From Guyanagaster necrorhizus (taxonomy: Eukaryota > Basidiomycota > Agaricomycetes > Agaricales > Physalacriaceae), in the NCBI RefSeq assembly GCF_019112545.1, contig NW_025064882.1, forward strand, positions 1,936,928-2,000,927: 64,000 nucleotides of DNA, read 5' to 3'. The notes beneath the pieces are model-generated. The model ran no database searches, was not told the origin of the DNA, and saw nothing but the letters and a program-made list of their open reading frames with translations. This document shows, piece by piece, positions 47,838 to 59,203 of the stretch (positions are counted from its first letter, which is position 1; every line of letters starts with the position of its first letter). Made by a program: the position numbers and the translations under genes.

Positions 47838-50382
47838 ATGGCACGGAGTGGTCATTTCGATTCATCTACTATAAGTCTTTTGGCCAATAACTCATCACAG
47901 GGGCTGCGTAGTCGGGATTCAGAATGGGTACAACCTTCCTTGCTTCACTTACAGGTTACTCACAAGCTTTCTAGGCAGATAATCCATATCCCGTAGGGTC
48001 AACAGGCTCGAGGACACAGTCATTGTCTGGCAAAGTCCGTGCTGCTTTATAAATAATGATTATTCATTGATGGTCAATAGTTTTCGCTCGGTGCTGACCC
48101 TTCAACATGGGGCTCCAACCTGTCACCAAACTTTGCAGAGCCTGATGATGCACTCCACTTGCCCACAGTGCGCAACGGAAAGATGGTAGAAGATGCCGAT
48201 CTTTCTTTCTCAAGCCGAGGGATTGCCAATGTAGGCTGCTTGACCATCCTTTGTTCCGGAATCCTTGCGTTATTGTGAGACTATGTTGCAGTTGACGTTA
48301 TTAATCACTTATACTTCGCAGTGTCGGGTATCCCATCATGACGTATGTGCGAGACCAAAATACAACGACAACGACAACGACTACGGCTTTGGGGGTCAAC
48401 TCTTCAGGCGAGGTCAGTAGAAGACAGCTTACGTTGGGACCTTCTGATGTCCTTGCTATTCAGGTTCCTGACATGGGGAACTTCGGCCTCATTGACGCGG
48501 ATACCCCCGAAGATGCTTATACCTTCACTTCGTGGCGAGATGGATCTGAGTGGCAACTTGTCTTCTCAGATGAGTTCGAGACTGAGGGACGTACGTTCTA
48601 TTCTGGCGATGATCCTTACTGGGAGGCAGTCGACCTACATTACTGGGTACGGTCCATCCGAATAGTACCTGATAATTTACTCACGGCTTCTCGCAGGAGA
48701 CGAACAATATGGAATGGTATGATCCTGCAGCGATAACAACTGCTAATGGTTCCCTTGTAATCACTTTGTCCAAGAAAGAAACACACGACTTGGATTATCA
48801 AGGAGGTAAACATGACCTCCCGCGACACGTACTTTAACTGATGTACGCCATGTAGGTATGGTGGCGACATGGTAACTTTCTGGCAGATCTGTGCTATCTG
48901 TGTCACTGTATGATAAATTCTTTCCAGGAACAAATTCTGCTTCACTGGTGGTTATTTAGCTGCCTCTGTTCAGCTTCCTGGAATTAACAATGTCCTTGGT
49001 TTGTGGCCCGCTGTGTGGTCCATGGGAAATCTGGGACGTGCAGGTTATGGCGCTTCGCTGGAAGGGATGGTATGCATGATATCATCTGCGTTGCATATGG
49101 ATTAAATTCGCTTCTAGTGGCCTTACACGTACGATTCTTGCGACGTCGGAACGGCGCCTAACCAAACCATTGATGATGAACCCACGGCTGCGCTAACTAG
49201 CGGTTACTCAAGTTCGGATTACGCGCTCTCATATCTTCCCGGACAGCGTCTTTCACGGTGTACCTGCGATGGCGAGAGTCATCCAGGTCCTAAACATTCT
49301 GACGGCACATACGTCGGGCGCTCTGCCCCAGAAATCGATGTTTTCGAAGCACAGGTTACCGATGACGTTGGATATGTATCACAATCTGGGCAGTGGGCAG
49401 TGCGTTGACTTCCCGTGCTTCGTTAGCCGTTTTTGACCATTCTATGCCACAGCCATTCAACAAGGGATACGTCTGGGACAACAGTTCGGACAACTTGATC
49501 ATTGCAGACAGCAGTATATCGTCATTGAACTCGTACATTGGTGGATCGTACCAACAAGCAACTTCAGTGGTTTCAGAGACAGCTCAGGAATGCTATCAAT
49601 TACTGACCGGATGCTTTTCTACCTACGGTTTTGAGGTGACCTTCTTCGAAGCTTCGAGATGAAAGCTCGCTGACTTGGGGACATCCTTCTAGTACAAACC
49701 TGGTAAGTTGTTGACGTCCAGCTCTAAGGCCGCATGGTGAATTGACACACTGACACTACAATGTTCTCCAGGGTACGATTCTGACGACGCTGTAAGATTT
49801 TGATTTTTAACACCGCGTCCTTATGTTCATGCTATCATTTCCGCAGTATATCACATGGGTGAACAACGGATCAGTGGCTTGGACCATAAACGCCGCAGGC
49901 GTTGGGGCTGACTCGGATACCGAAATTTCCGCCCGACGTGTTCCAGGAGAACCGATGGTTCGTAAGAGGTTCTGTCGTGTGTCTGATACGTTTCCTTACA
50001 TGCTTTTGCGATGCAGTATATCTTGGCGAATCTTGGAATGTCGACGAACTTTGGGACTGTAGACTTGGAGCATCTCACCTTTCCTGCAATCATGCTTATA
50101 GATTGGATCCGCGTTTATCAGGTTTGTCGAAAGGTTTGTTGGGCATGTTCCGCATGTTTTCTTACGCTTGCTCAGGATCCGGATAATATCAACATTGGCT
50201 GCGATCCGGAGGATTTTCCGACTGCTGATTATATCGCGACGTACGTTCACTTCTCTGCTTCCGAGATGCATACTGAAGCTATTTGAAGCTATTCGGGTGC
50301 ATATACCAATCCTAATTATACAACATGGGTTGATGACTACGGCCAGACATTCCCTAAGAATTCACTGGTAGATAGCTGCTAG
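47838..50382 (+). CDS. SKN1/KRE6-type GH16 beta-glucan synthesis protein
   Basis: A Golgi or plasma-membrane protein needed for beta-1,6-glucan assembly. Start [17 protein letters not shown] at 47838. A polar N-terminal domain leads to one membrane anchor ([17 protein letters not shown], about 48236-48330), making it a type II membrane protein. A short Thr-rich run encoded by a CAACGA-type repeat (about 48358-48390) follows, then the lumenal GH16-like domain: [70 protein letters not shown], the ExDxxE-type motif [16 protein letters not shown] and [10 protein letters not shown], ending LIDWIRVYQ and the C-terminal NSLVDSC with the stop at 50380-50382. Introns of about 50 nt interrupt most blocks. 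The order and length fit SKN1/KRE6. Confidence 0.92.
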
Positions 50383-50785
50383 ATGATATATATTGGTTTT
50401 CCGTCGGGACAGTATATACAGTAACATTTTTCATTACAGTGTACTACTAGCGGTCAGGATTTTCTGTCTTATCACTGCTCTCACCTACGCACTACTACGG
50501 ACAGTCGTTAATCCTTTCTTTCTCATGTAGAGCAGCTTAACTGTTCAGACAACGCTAATATTTGTTGTCTTTGCTAGAGGAGTGAAAATTTGCGTTGTAG
50601 AGGATTGTCGATGTCCAAAGCTGCCGACTACTCCTTTAACTGAAAAATAATCAAAAAGTACCAAGTACATGTAATACACGTGGGCCATTGATACGGCCGC
50701 ACGTGCGAACTGTCTTGGAGTCGCTATCCACGACGAGTAAGCTCGGTTCTCTATTTTGTTCATTGTATGACCGCTAAGGCCAGAC
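50383..50785. other. intergenic region
   Basis: About 400 nt between tandem genes. It presumably holds the SKN1/KRE6 terminator and the promoter of the next gene. No ORF or other signal is recognised. Confidence 0.5.
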
Positions 50786-52688
50786 ATGAGCATCGACATC
50801 TCTGTCAATGGTCGTCCCATTGATAAGGGCAAAGGAAGGGCCGTGGATCCGCCCACCGAATGCACGCCTTTAATTCCACATCCCTCGAGCTCGCCATCTT
50901 CGTCGGTGACCGACATAGAGCTGTCGCATGTGCAGTCTCGACGAACGCTCTTGTATAAGTTGCTCTACGTTTTCTTTATCTCCCTGCTGCTTTGTACTAT
51001 CGCTGTTGTCGGCCTCGCATTGCTCGCATGGTCTTACGCTGCACGGGCCTCAGACCTGTCTCCTGATGCAATCATCAACGACGGGCTAGTTTTCGAGGGA
51101 CCAAGTCGCGTGGATGTACTCAATATGACCGATACGGGTGGAATATGGACTCGAATAGAGGGAAGAATAGGCTTGGACGCTGGCGGCATCACTGGTATGA
51201 ACAGTGATGACCAGGATAATCTGATGCAGGACTTGTGGAAGTCATTAGGTAGATGGGGTATTCGGAAGTTGGACCGTGTCTCTGTCAGCATGTCCAGTGT
51301 ACACGTCGTATCTGCGCAAGATGAACGACTGGCATCCCTCACCGTTCCTTCCCTGGAGATAGCCTTAACGCTTGACCCCCCTGCCGACTTATCGTGGCTT
51401 CAACCCGTCTCCATGACTGTGTTCATTCAACCGACGACCGACGGTTCTGTCCTGAAATCCTTCGTACAAGAGGCGTGGAGAGAAGGCGCATTCACACTGA
51501 AAACAGATGTTGGAGAAGTTGCCGTTGAAGGGGGCGACTTGGGTGGTACCGGCTGGAGGCATAATCTTCGCAGTAAATTCACAGATGTGAACACTGTCAT
51601 AAAGTTGATAAGTGAGTTGGTGTATTTTGCTGTCTTCATTCCTTTTTCTGATGTGTTTGCTATAGTTCCTAGACTTCCTGGACTACCTCAGCCTGGTCGA
51701 AATGTTCCATTTCCTCCCTTAGCAGATCTTATAACTCTTGAATCTTTTTCAGTAATGGCTGTCAATGACGAGTTGACTCTAGAAGCTAGTGCGACCATCA
51801 TCGATCCGGCGCCTTTATCGTTCAATTTATCTTTGCCACCCCTACCATTCGTCGTATCTCTTCCTCCTGATGTTCCAATTGCCACTGTCATGACTAAGTC
51901 ATTTACGACAACTCACCCAAATATTATCCTGCATATGACAGGATCAGTACTTCCCTTGCCATCTGGTTCTTCCTCCGTTCTCTCCACTTTTCTGTCACGG
52001 TACCTCTCCGCACTGCCTAATCCCATATCTATTTCAACGCCTTTGGTTTCACATCTATCGGTGGAAGCCATATTTCCAGGACCTCAGCCCCAACCTAAGG
52101 TTTTGCGCAATGTCACTATTCATGACATGAAGATCAAGCCTAGGGGAAGTAATTTCCTTGCGAGTGGTACCGTCTTTGCACGCGTTGTCCTGCCGAAGGG
52201 CATGGACATTGAATTGGACGTAAGTCACGTCCTACCGGATGTGCTGGTGTTCGATGGCGAGCCGCCGCAGAGCAACACCGTCCTCCCCGACCCGCTACCG
52301 GAGCATGCATTTGCGCATATACAGCCCGACGAATGGCTGAGGTCGTGGTGTGCTCCGGCAGAAAGCGACGAAGACGGAGGTAGCGCTTTCGCCGTGAGCG
52401 CAAAGATGGAAGATGTTCCATTAGAGGTACTTCCTGGACGACAAAAGGCATTTAGCAATTTTGTCAGCAAGGTATTTATCTTTTTTTCTGGACGACACGA
52501 GTACTACTAGCTTGCTTTCATAGGTTATATTTGGCGCTGACGGCGCCTTGGCCGGACTTGTAGGAACCGTCGCTGTTCGCGTGGATGTGCCGGGATTACC
52601 TTCAGAGGACGATAGCCTGCAACTGGATGGGCTACCTTTTCAGGGAAGTGTTCGTATTGGGAAGAAAAGCACGTTTTTCGTTGACTGA
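50786..52688 (+). CDS. single-pass membrane protein, TAG1/DUF3712-like
   Basis: Start MSIDISVNGRPIDKGKG. A cytosolic Ser/Pro-rich N-terminus precedes one strong membrane helix (LLYVFFISLLLCTIAVVG). A long lumenal or extracellular region of beta-strand character follows, with repeated LEA2/DUF3712-like units (VTMSVHVVS-type strands; ALTLDPPADLSWLQPVSM; FSVMAVNDELTLEASATI; LRNVTIHDMKIKPRGSNF). Two introns are clear: about 51611-51664 and 52471-52524. The last exon ends KKSTFFVD with the stop at 52686-52688. The layout resembles the yeast vacuolar protein Tag1 and related fungal proteins, linked to vacuole acidity and autophagy; this is family inference from architecture. It ends about 100 nt from the convergent F-box gene. 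Confidence 0.65.
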
Positions 52689-52790
52689 ATGGCTCCATTT
52701 CTTATGATTCGGACTGACTTTGTAACAATATCAGTACTATAACCACGCATTCCTGTATAGATACGCCATGTCATACATCAACTCTGCATT

Positions 52791-54206
52791 TTAAGGACTA
52801 TGAGATCTAAATGAATATGAGCTCTCGTTTTCCTCTGAGTCGGAACTGGTATCTATTGTTACGAGAACACCAGCCTGTAAAAGAAGCTGTACATCACGGG
52901 GCTCTTGTTGAAAGATAACATGAACGTTATGTAAAGGGACTCGGTGTTCACGTCTCGAACAAACCAAAGAATGTACTGCATACCAATCATTATAGGAATG
53001 GTACTGTAAAGTGCGAAGTGAAGGGCAAGGAGCAACACCGAAACTAGGCTCAAGAGAAGCCAAAGGAATACTCTCAGATAAATCCATCTCCGTCACCGAA
53101 GAAAGGACTAAAAAGAAACTATCGAGCACCTCCTGTGTGGCATTGATTTCGTTAAGGTTCAGAGATCGAAGCCTATGCAATGGGATCGTCGAACTCGTCA
53201 TTCGGGCAAAGCATTCCAATAGAATGGACGCATCTTGTATTGGCTGGGTGGGATCCAAACCACTCCTGACATCCTCCAATGACAGACTCTGCAGAGCCGG
53301 AAAATGCAAGCTAGAAACGAACTGAACGGCGTCGTCCACATCCACGAATCCCAAAGTGAAGTGAGACAACGTCAGGGCCGAAATTAAGGTCGATCCTGGT
53401 GCGCCACTGGGACATGACCCGATCACCGAAAGGTGGCGCAAATCAGGGGACCCGGCTATAAGGTCCGCAAATTCCTTGGAGGTAGGAAGGACGTCGGGGG
53501 CGTGGTACTTGAGCTCAAGGCTGGTAAGGTTCCCGAGGGACGAAGCTGCAGCGCTCCAATCAATGTGAACACCGACGAGGGACAGGTGACTGAGTCCCGG
53601 TAGAGGGATCCCACCGAATAACGGTAGGGGGTCTCGTAAGTGTTGGGGTTGGAATGTCTGGCCCTTAAAGGCAAAATAGGCATTGCAGCGAGAAAGGGAC
53701 AGTCGCTTCAGCGCTGGCAATGATGGTACGTCAAGTTTTTGAGTCTCCGATAAAAATGTATGCATTGGTGCCCAGGTATCGAGAAGGATATCCGCTGCTT
53801 CCAGGCGGTCAAGATGCGGCTCAAGGAGTCGGATGACAGATTGCATGCCATTGGAGGTGAAGCCGTGAGGATCTTCTTCCCAGTCCCAAGACGGATCACG
53901 GAAATCCATTAAAAGATCAAGCGGGAAGGTATCAGACCTCGACAGCATGCTGTTTGCCCGAAGGTATTGGACAGATGATAATGGGAAATTGAAGCTGATG
54001 AATTTCCATAGATCACCGGTCGATAGCGCGACATCCCGCCAGCGGCGGCATGTCTGTGAAACGATAAACGGAGCTGGTATCGTGTCATGCCTAGTCTCCA
54101 TTGCGGCCAGGAAGAAAATTCTCGCCAACAGCTCGTTGGGAAGCCTGGCGATTGGGAGAGTCGGCGAAGAGTCAATGGAGAGGGTAGAGAGCTGTTCCTC
54201 CAGCAT
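52791..54206 (-). CDS. F-box protein with leucine-rich repeats
   Basis: A single exon of 471 residues, the usual form for agaric F-box genes. The start MLEEQLSTLSIDSS is followed by the F-box: LPNELLARIFFLAAMETRHD, then CRRWRDVALSTGDLW. The rest is built of irregular Leu-rich repeats (LSHLSLVGVHIDWS, LTSLELKYHAPDVL, LRHLSVIGSCPSG, LQSLSLEDVRSGL, LRSLNLNEINATQ) and an acidic end (DTSSDSEENESS). F-box proteins recruit substrates to SCF ubiquitin ligases; the LRRs would choose the substrate. These genes are strongly expanded in Agaricomycetes and the target is unknown. Confidence 0.88.
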   Translation of the reverse strand: MLEEQLSTLSIDSSPTLPIARLPNELLARIFFLAAMETRHDTIPAPFIVSQTCRRWRDVALSTGDLWKFISFNFPLSSVQYLRANSMLSRSDTFPLDLLMDFRDPSWDWEEDPHGFTSNGMQSVIRLLEPHLDRLEAADILLDTWAPMHTFLSETQKLDVPSLPALKRLSLSRCNAYFAFKGQTFQPQHLRDPLPLFGGIPLPGLSHLSLVGVHIDWSAAASSLGNLTSLELKYHAPDVLPTSKEFADLIAGSPDLRHLSVIGSCPSGAPGSTLISALTLSHFTLGFVDVDDAVQFVSSLHFPALQSLSLEDVRSGLDPTQPIQDASILLECFARMTSSTIPLHRLRSLNLNEINATQEVLDSFFLVLSSVTEMDLSESIPLASLEPSFGVAPCPSLRTLQYHSYNDWYAVHSLVCSRREHRVPLHNVHVIFQQEPRDVQLLLQAGVLVTIDTSSDSEENESSYSFRSHSP

Positions 54207-55341
54207 TCTTCCTGTGCTGAAAATTTGTTAGACTTCGCTTGGACGTTGATGAACACCTACGAGGACAGAGTGCATCAACGTGAGGCTATGGAGTAGCTAA
54301 AGGAGACAGACAACAATTGTCACGTCTTATACGATCAACCTTCGAGGGCCCATCGGGGCCCCGCCGCTGTCTTCGGATATCGGGGAATTATGGTTAAATT
54401 TTCAAGACAGATAGGCTTATTTAATTGGTGGTGTTAGAAGAAAGGCAGGAAGAGTTGCCTGAAAAGAGAACAAACACTTGGACGGTTTGAAACATCAGGG
54501 TGAGAAATGCTGCTGGGCCGCAGGGCAACCGAGGCATTGAATTGTTGAGAACGAAGCCCGTTCACATGCTTGCTATCCCCACATAGCTCCGAGCAGCGTT
54601 CTTTTGACAACATGAGGTCCCATCCGGTCCTTCTCCCGGTCATATATCACTTGCCTATTACCGCCTGTACCTTCAATATCCCATTCACGGAATCCTGTCG
54701 TTCAAATTTTTGCAACCCTAATAAATCAGAGACACGATAAGAACGCCTCGTGGTATACAATTATATTATACGCCTAATCCGGGACGATATTTAGGAGCGT
54801 CATAAAGTGAGCACGCTAGAAGGAACAAGGAAACGGATAGGAGAGCAATACCAGAGTCCAGGCGTTGAAAAAACTTGAAAATTTCAAGCCCTGACCTCAT
54901 GCCGATTTGAAACTTCGTAACGACGCCACACAAAAGCGCCGCCACGTGGCCCAATACTTGGGCCAAAGGTTTTGCCATACACAGCCAATTTTTAGCACTG
55001 CTTCTGAAAATCAAAAGGAATGCGAGGTTTCCGTAATGTCCTTCGAGAGCATGCATCTGCACTGGACCCACGAACATCGTGACCAGGATCTTCCATCAGG
55101 AATCACTGGAAATATCGTTCCATCAGTTTGGCCCATTTTTTAAGCCAACAACTTTACCTGAGGTCTTTCGCGAATCGTTTTTGCGAGCGAGCCGCTTCCG
55201 GTCACAAAAGATAAATTTATTGAAAACTATGTTTACTGCAACGTCACTCAAAAGTGTAAGACACTGAAGGGGTATGAAGGTCAAACGCTAAGCATAAATT
55301 TAAAAAATAGCAAGCTTTGGCTCAGGTCGCTGCGATTCCCA
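54207..55341. other. intergenic region
   Basis: No supported gene. A minus-strand ORF at 54766-55077 is hydrophobic (GLEIFKFFQRL, LLSVSLFLLACS) but lacks any family signature, so I leave it out. Confidence 0.45.
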
Positions 55342-56828
55342 TCAAGGCGGGCAGAACGTCAATCTAAAGACATCATCATCTTAGTGGAAATGAACATAGA
55401 TGAACCAATTTAACATACGTGTAGTCTGCCGCTAAGTTAGAATCACAAGTCCACAAGGCCGTGCCGCTGGATTCATCGTAGGCATATGCATAAGAGTCAG
55501 GACAGTTGTCTTCTGTTGATGCGTTGTAAGAAGAGGGGGATGAATGGTGCTAAAGTTTACATACTAAAGTAGCTGTAGTACGCGACGCCTGCAGCGTTGT
55601 CAGTTTACCATGACAAGGAGAGACTGAAATCGGTTGAGACGAACCAGATGAAAGACAGGTAGCAGCGGTATCGTAGCTTCCAGTACAGCAGTTTGGCGAG
55701 TCGGCTGTTGTTAGCACAAAAAGTCAGAACGGTATCTGATACCTAGTTGGCCAGGCGAACCTTGATCGCCGTCCAAGTTGGCCTCCTAAAAGGGATAATA
55801 ATTATTAGTCATAATAGACACGGCTGAAATACTTGGCAGGCATACACAAGCTGATTTACATCCGACGGGAAATCCGGAAGAATCAAAGGGACCCTTCAAC
55901 ACGTCAGGACCTATGTTTTATTCAATAGGTGTTGAACAGATAAAGGAAGAATACAAACAGTTGGGACCCAAATCCACGGGACACGACGCGACACCGCAGC
56001 CGACGTTGTTGTCAATTCGCGCAGGAAGATTGTAACCGTCAACCAAAGACACTGAATTCCGTTATGATGATGATCAGCATTCAAGGGACATCACGGGATC
56101 GGGGCACTATACCATCGTAATAATCAAGCGAACCATCTCCCTCGAGGGTCCATTCCGCAACCGTCGCGGGTGGTACACCCTTTCATAGATGTCAGCGTAT
56201 TCTGTCTTTTACACCATACAGCCGTGACTCACGGTACCGGTGTACGGGTCGCATTCAAGGCCGCCGTTGCATCCTCCGTCTAGACATGAATTTGGTCCCG
56301 GGTCCGTCGAGAAATCACAGTCTCTGCGTGCCTATGAGAAAAAATATTCGGTCTCAAAACGCAGATTCCTCGGAGAAATGTGGTAAATTCATCACCCAAA
56401 TTCTGCCTGCCTTCCAATTGTCCGGGACGTAGAAGGATACTGCAGTATATGCAGCCGCTTCCCATCTGAAAAAGATAACCAACATGCAGCAGTAATATCG
56501 ATAATACAACGAACCCAGTCGCGTAGCTGGGTACGTTCGTGGCGACATTTAAGTCAGTAAACGTCTACAGCGATCTTTGAGTTTCCCTTCAGAATCATAA
56601 AGGTAACGGTGAAACTCACGGCAGGCCTAAAAATGGGGTGTTGATCACAATTAAAGGGTCCGATAGAGTACTCATGGAAATTTACCAGATGGTGAAAGGA
56701 CAGCCATTGTACACCTCGTATATCAGTTAACGAGACGCGAAACATGACAGCGCCGTAGTACGCACCGTGAATGTACGTGCCAAAGTGCCGGATGTAAAGA
56801 CAAGACCAGCTGCAATAGGGAGTTTCAT
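55342..56828 (-). CDS. thaumatin-like protein, secreted (multi-exon)
   Basis: A PR-5-type secreted protein; family members bind or cut beta-1,3-glucan, in fungi often during cell-wall remodelling. Start ATG at 56828 gives a signal peptide (MKLPIAAGLVFTSGTLA), then RTFTVYNGCPFTIW. Exons: 56766-56828, 56686-56714, 56620-56626 (7-nt micro-exon), 56515-56564, 56396-56465, 56233-56331, 56113-56179, and several more to the stop at 55342-55344. Conserved blocks are TDLNVATNVPSYATGWEAAA, FYVPDNWKAGRIW, RRDCDFSTDPGPNSCLDGG, NGGLECDPYTGT, PPATVAEWTL, YYDVSLVDGYNLP, CPVDLGPNC, FPVGCKSAC, NCCTGSYDTAATC, NCPDSYAYAYDESSG and TLTFCPP. The usual many Cys are present. All listed exon borders agree in phase. 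The protein lies near SKN1/KRE6 and FKS genes, consistent with a wall role. Confidence 0.92.
56620..56626 (-). other. 7-nt micro-exon of the thaumatin-like gene
   Basis: On the minus strand the exon is GCCTGCC. With the two bases TG of the previous exon it completes Trp, Pro and Ala codons, giving the family-conserved FTIWPA then TFTDLN. It is flanked by a TTTTTAG acceptor (intron 56627-56685) and a GTGAGT donor (intron 56565-56619). Skipping it would shift the frame. Confidence 0.8.
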
Positions 56829-59203
56829 CTCGACAGTAAGAGTGAAGGTGATCGTGAGGTACACTGAACGTATTCCAGTTGGTTATCCTACTTTTTATAC
56901 CACGTTGAAGGCCATACCCCAAACAAATCCAAGCCAGGCCCAAAAGCTGTATAGACATGGTCCAAATGACCATGAGGTTCAAGCATTCAATGAACCTGGT
57001 CCGCTTCCTGCAAAGGAAATAATCGTATTCATTCACGAAACTATGGTGATGGACCATGCATACGGTATATCACGCTCTGGTGCGCTATAGGGCTCGTGTT
57101 GTAGCCAAAAGTAAATTTTCTCGTGCTTTTAGGGCTCTATTTTGGTACACACCGCATGAACATCAACAAATTGGATCACAAGATGGTACTTGCCTTCACT
57201 CGGCGTAAATAGTGTTGTTGGGATGTCGACTAGAACGCTGCAACTGACTTTATGACCATACGCTGAGCTTTCTTGTACTAGATTTCTAGTTCGCCATTTC
57301 AAGGGATGAAACTAGTTGATTGAAGGCACATGCATCCACGATGGGCTGAAATTCAATTTGGCTTTGAATTTTGCCGGATCTTTAGCTCATTCCATCACCG
57401 GTCAGACGGATTTTTGGTGAGCGAAGAGTCTGCTGCAGGTAATAGAAAAGCTACATTGAAACAGATAGTCATTTTTAAGACAGACTCGGAGAGACCAGGG
57501 CAAATGATGACGGACTTGCAGTATTTTGCTAAAAGACTAGACAGAGGACAGTTAGGCACATTTTGGAGGCAGTGCCGCGCCCTGAATCCTCATCAAAATC
57601 ATATGATGATGAGAAGTAAAACACTTGCTTGATCACCTTGGTGTACATGTAGGATCTATATAAAGCCTGCCATGCATGACTATAGCTCTAAATATCAGCA
57701 GCTAGGGATTAAAGACACAAAAGAGACGTACCGCGGCCTTGAATTGCCGCCGCTGCACGACAGTCTTGATGCAGATTGGAATTCTGACGGATTGCTATCC
57801 GAATTGGCCCCTGCCTGATCTCGAGTAGTACTAGATGTCGTGAAGCAGCCGCGGAATATACGTATGCGAACAGCCACGCCCCGCAGGAAAGAAGTGAAAA
57901 CGCGAAAAGACTGTTGGGATTGTTGACTCGTATGCGACGATCATAGGGTAAACTTATTTTCGAAAAACATCTAGAGGGAAAGTATTAGATTGAAGGTATA
58001 GTGTTTGTTGGCTGCGGGGTCAGAGCTGCAGCGCTTTCTCCCACTTAGTAGCTAACATCGAGATGAATCTCAACAATATCCAGGGAAAGATATCTAGACG
58101 CGGCTCAGTCCGATATGATAGCTTCTATTGTTCACGTCGCGGTGTTTGCAGGCACACACTTGGATATGGGAGAAATTAGTCCTGATAGTTATGAGCCACA
58201 CACGGTAGCCGCGTACCGACTACATAACTACTCGCTTTGTCAACCCTCTAGCGCGAGAGTTGCTGAGACCACATGTGCCTGCTCTTCTGTTGGATGAATA
58301 GGAGCGAAGAGAGCCGTCAAACGCACCCAGATCCGTCCAGCCTTTCAATTCCTGGGAACGTTAACTAATATGGACGTTGTCTAGGAGGCCCAGTCGGGAC
58401 ATCGATGTTTTGACAATGTAACAAGCCACAGATATGTCGCCTTAATAAAGAAATTCACAAGTCTGAATATTCTGAGGTACATTTACGTCCGTGAGGATTT
58501 TCGATGCTTTCCTGCCTCGTTACTCAAAGAAAAGACTAAAGGGGTGTTGAAGTTAGCGCAGACCTACTTTCAGATTCTAGAAACAAGGTTCTACTCGGAC
58601 CATGACCACACCACGTATCTTTGGAGCCTGAAAGCACCCTTTTCTGGCTCGGAGGCGACATGCGGCTGTCAAGATAGATACCCAGGCCTTAAAACATCTT
58701 CTACCCCATAAGTTTATGATCCAGCACGGCAGCAATATTAGCCCTGTAAGAGAGAAACAAGGTTTCCTACATTTGAGGAAAGTGCAGACTTGTTGGGGAC
58801 TGCAGGTTTTGATTTCATGATTATCTGCACCATGATAATTGACGTCTACAAAGAAGTCCGTGGTCAATAGAATATCGATGACTAGAAGAATAACATTATC
58901 CCTACAATAACAGGACGAGTTCCAGGCGGCCTTATGTTCCTCCTGCTCGAGTATGAAGCCCAAATAAAACATTCATTACTCTGCAAACCCGCTCGGAACA
59001 ACGACGGAATCCGTGGACGACAATATGATAGAATTCGTACTGGTAGGCTTACAATAAATGTCCTTGTGATAAGATTATCCATGGCGTGCTGTGCGAGACA
59101 GCCCCAGAAGAAGTCCATAAGTATCCCAGCACCAGTGAAATCGTGACAAGAATCAAAATAGTGAAGTACACAGAGTCTAAGAATCGTGAAAATCGTAGTC
59201 CTG
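56829..59203. other. intergenic region, 2.4 kb
   Basis: No supported gene. Short ORFs on both strands (57330-57632 plus, 57695-57877 minus, 58577-58972 minus) have no recognisable pattern. The right end holds the 3' flank of the glucan synthase gene and the left end the promoter of the thaumatin-like gene. Confidence 0.45.

Noticed and set aside
54766..55077. Small hydrophobic minus-strand ORF as a membrane protein
   Set aside because: No homologous motif, no splice partners, and chance hydrophobic ORFs are common in such AT-rich spacers.
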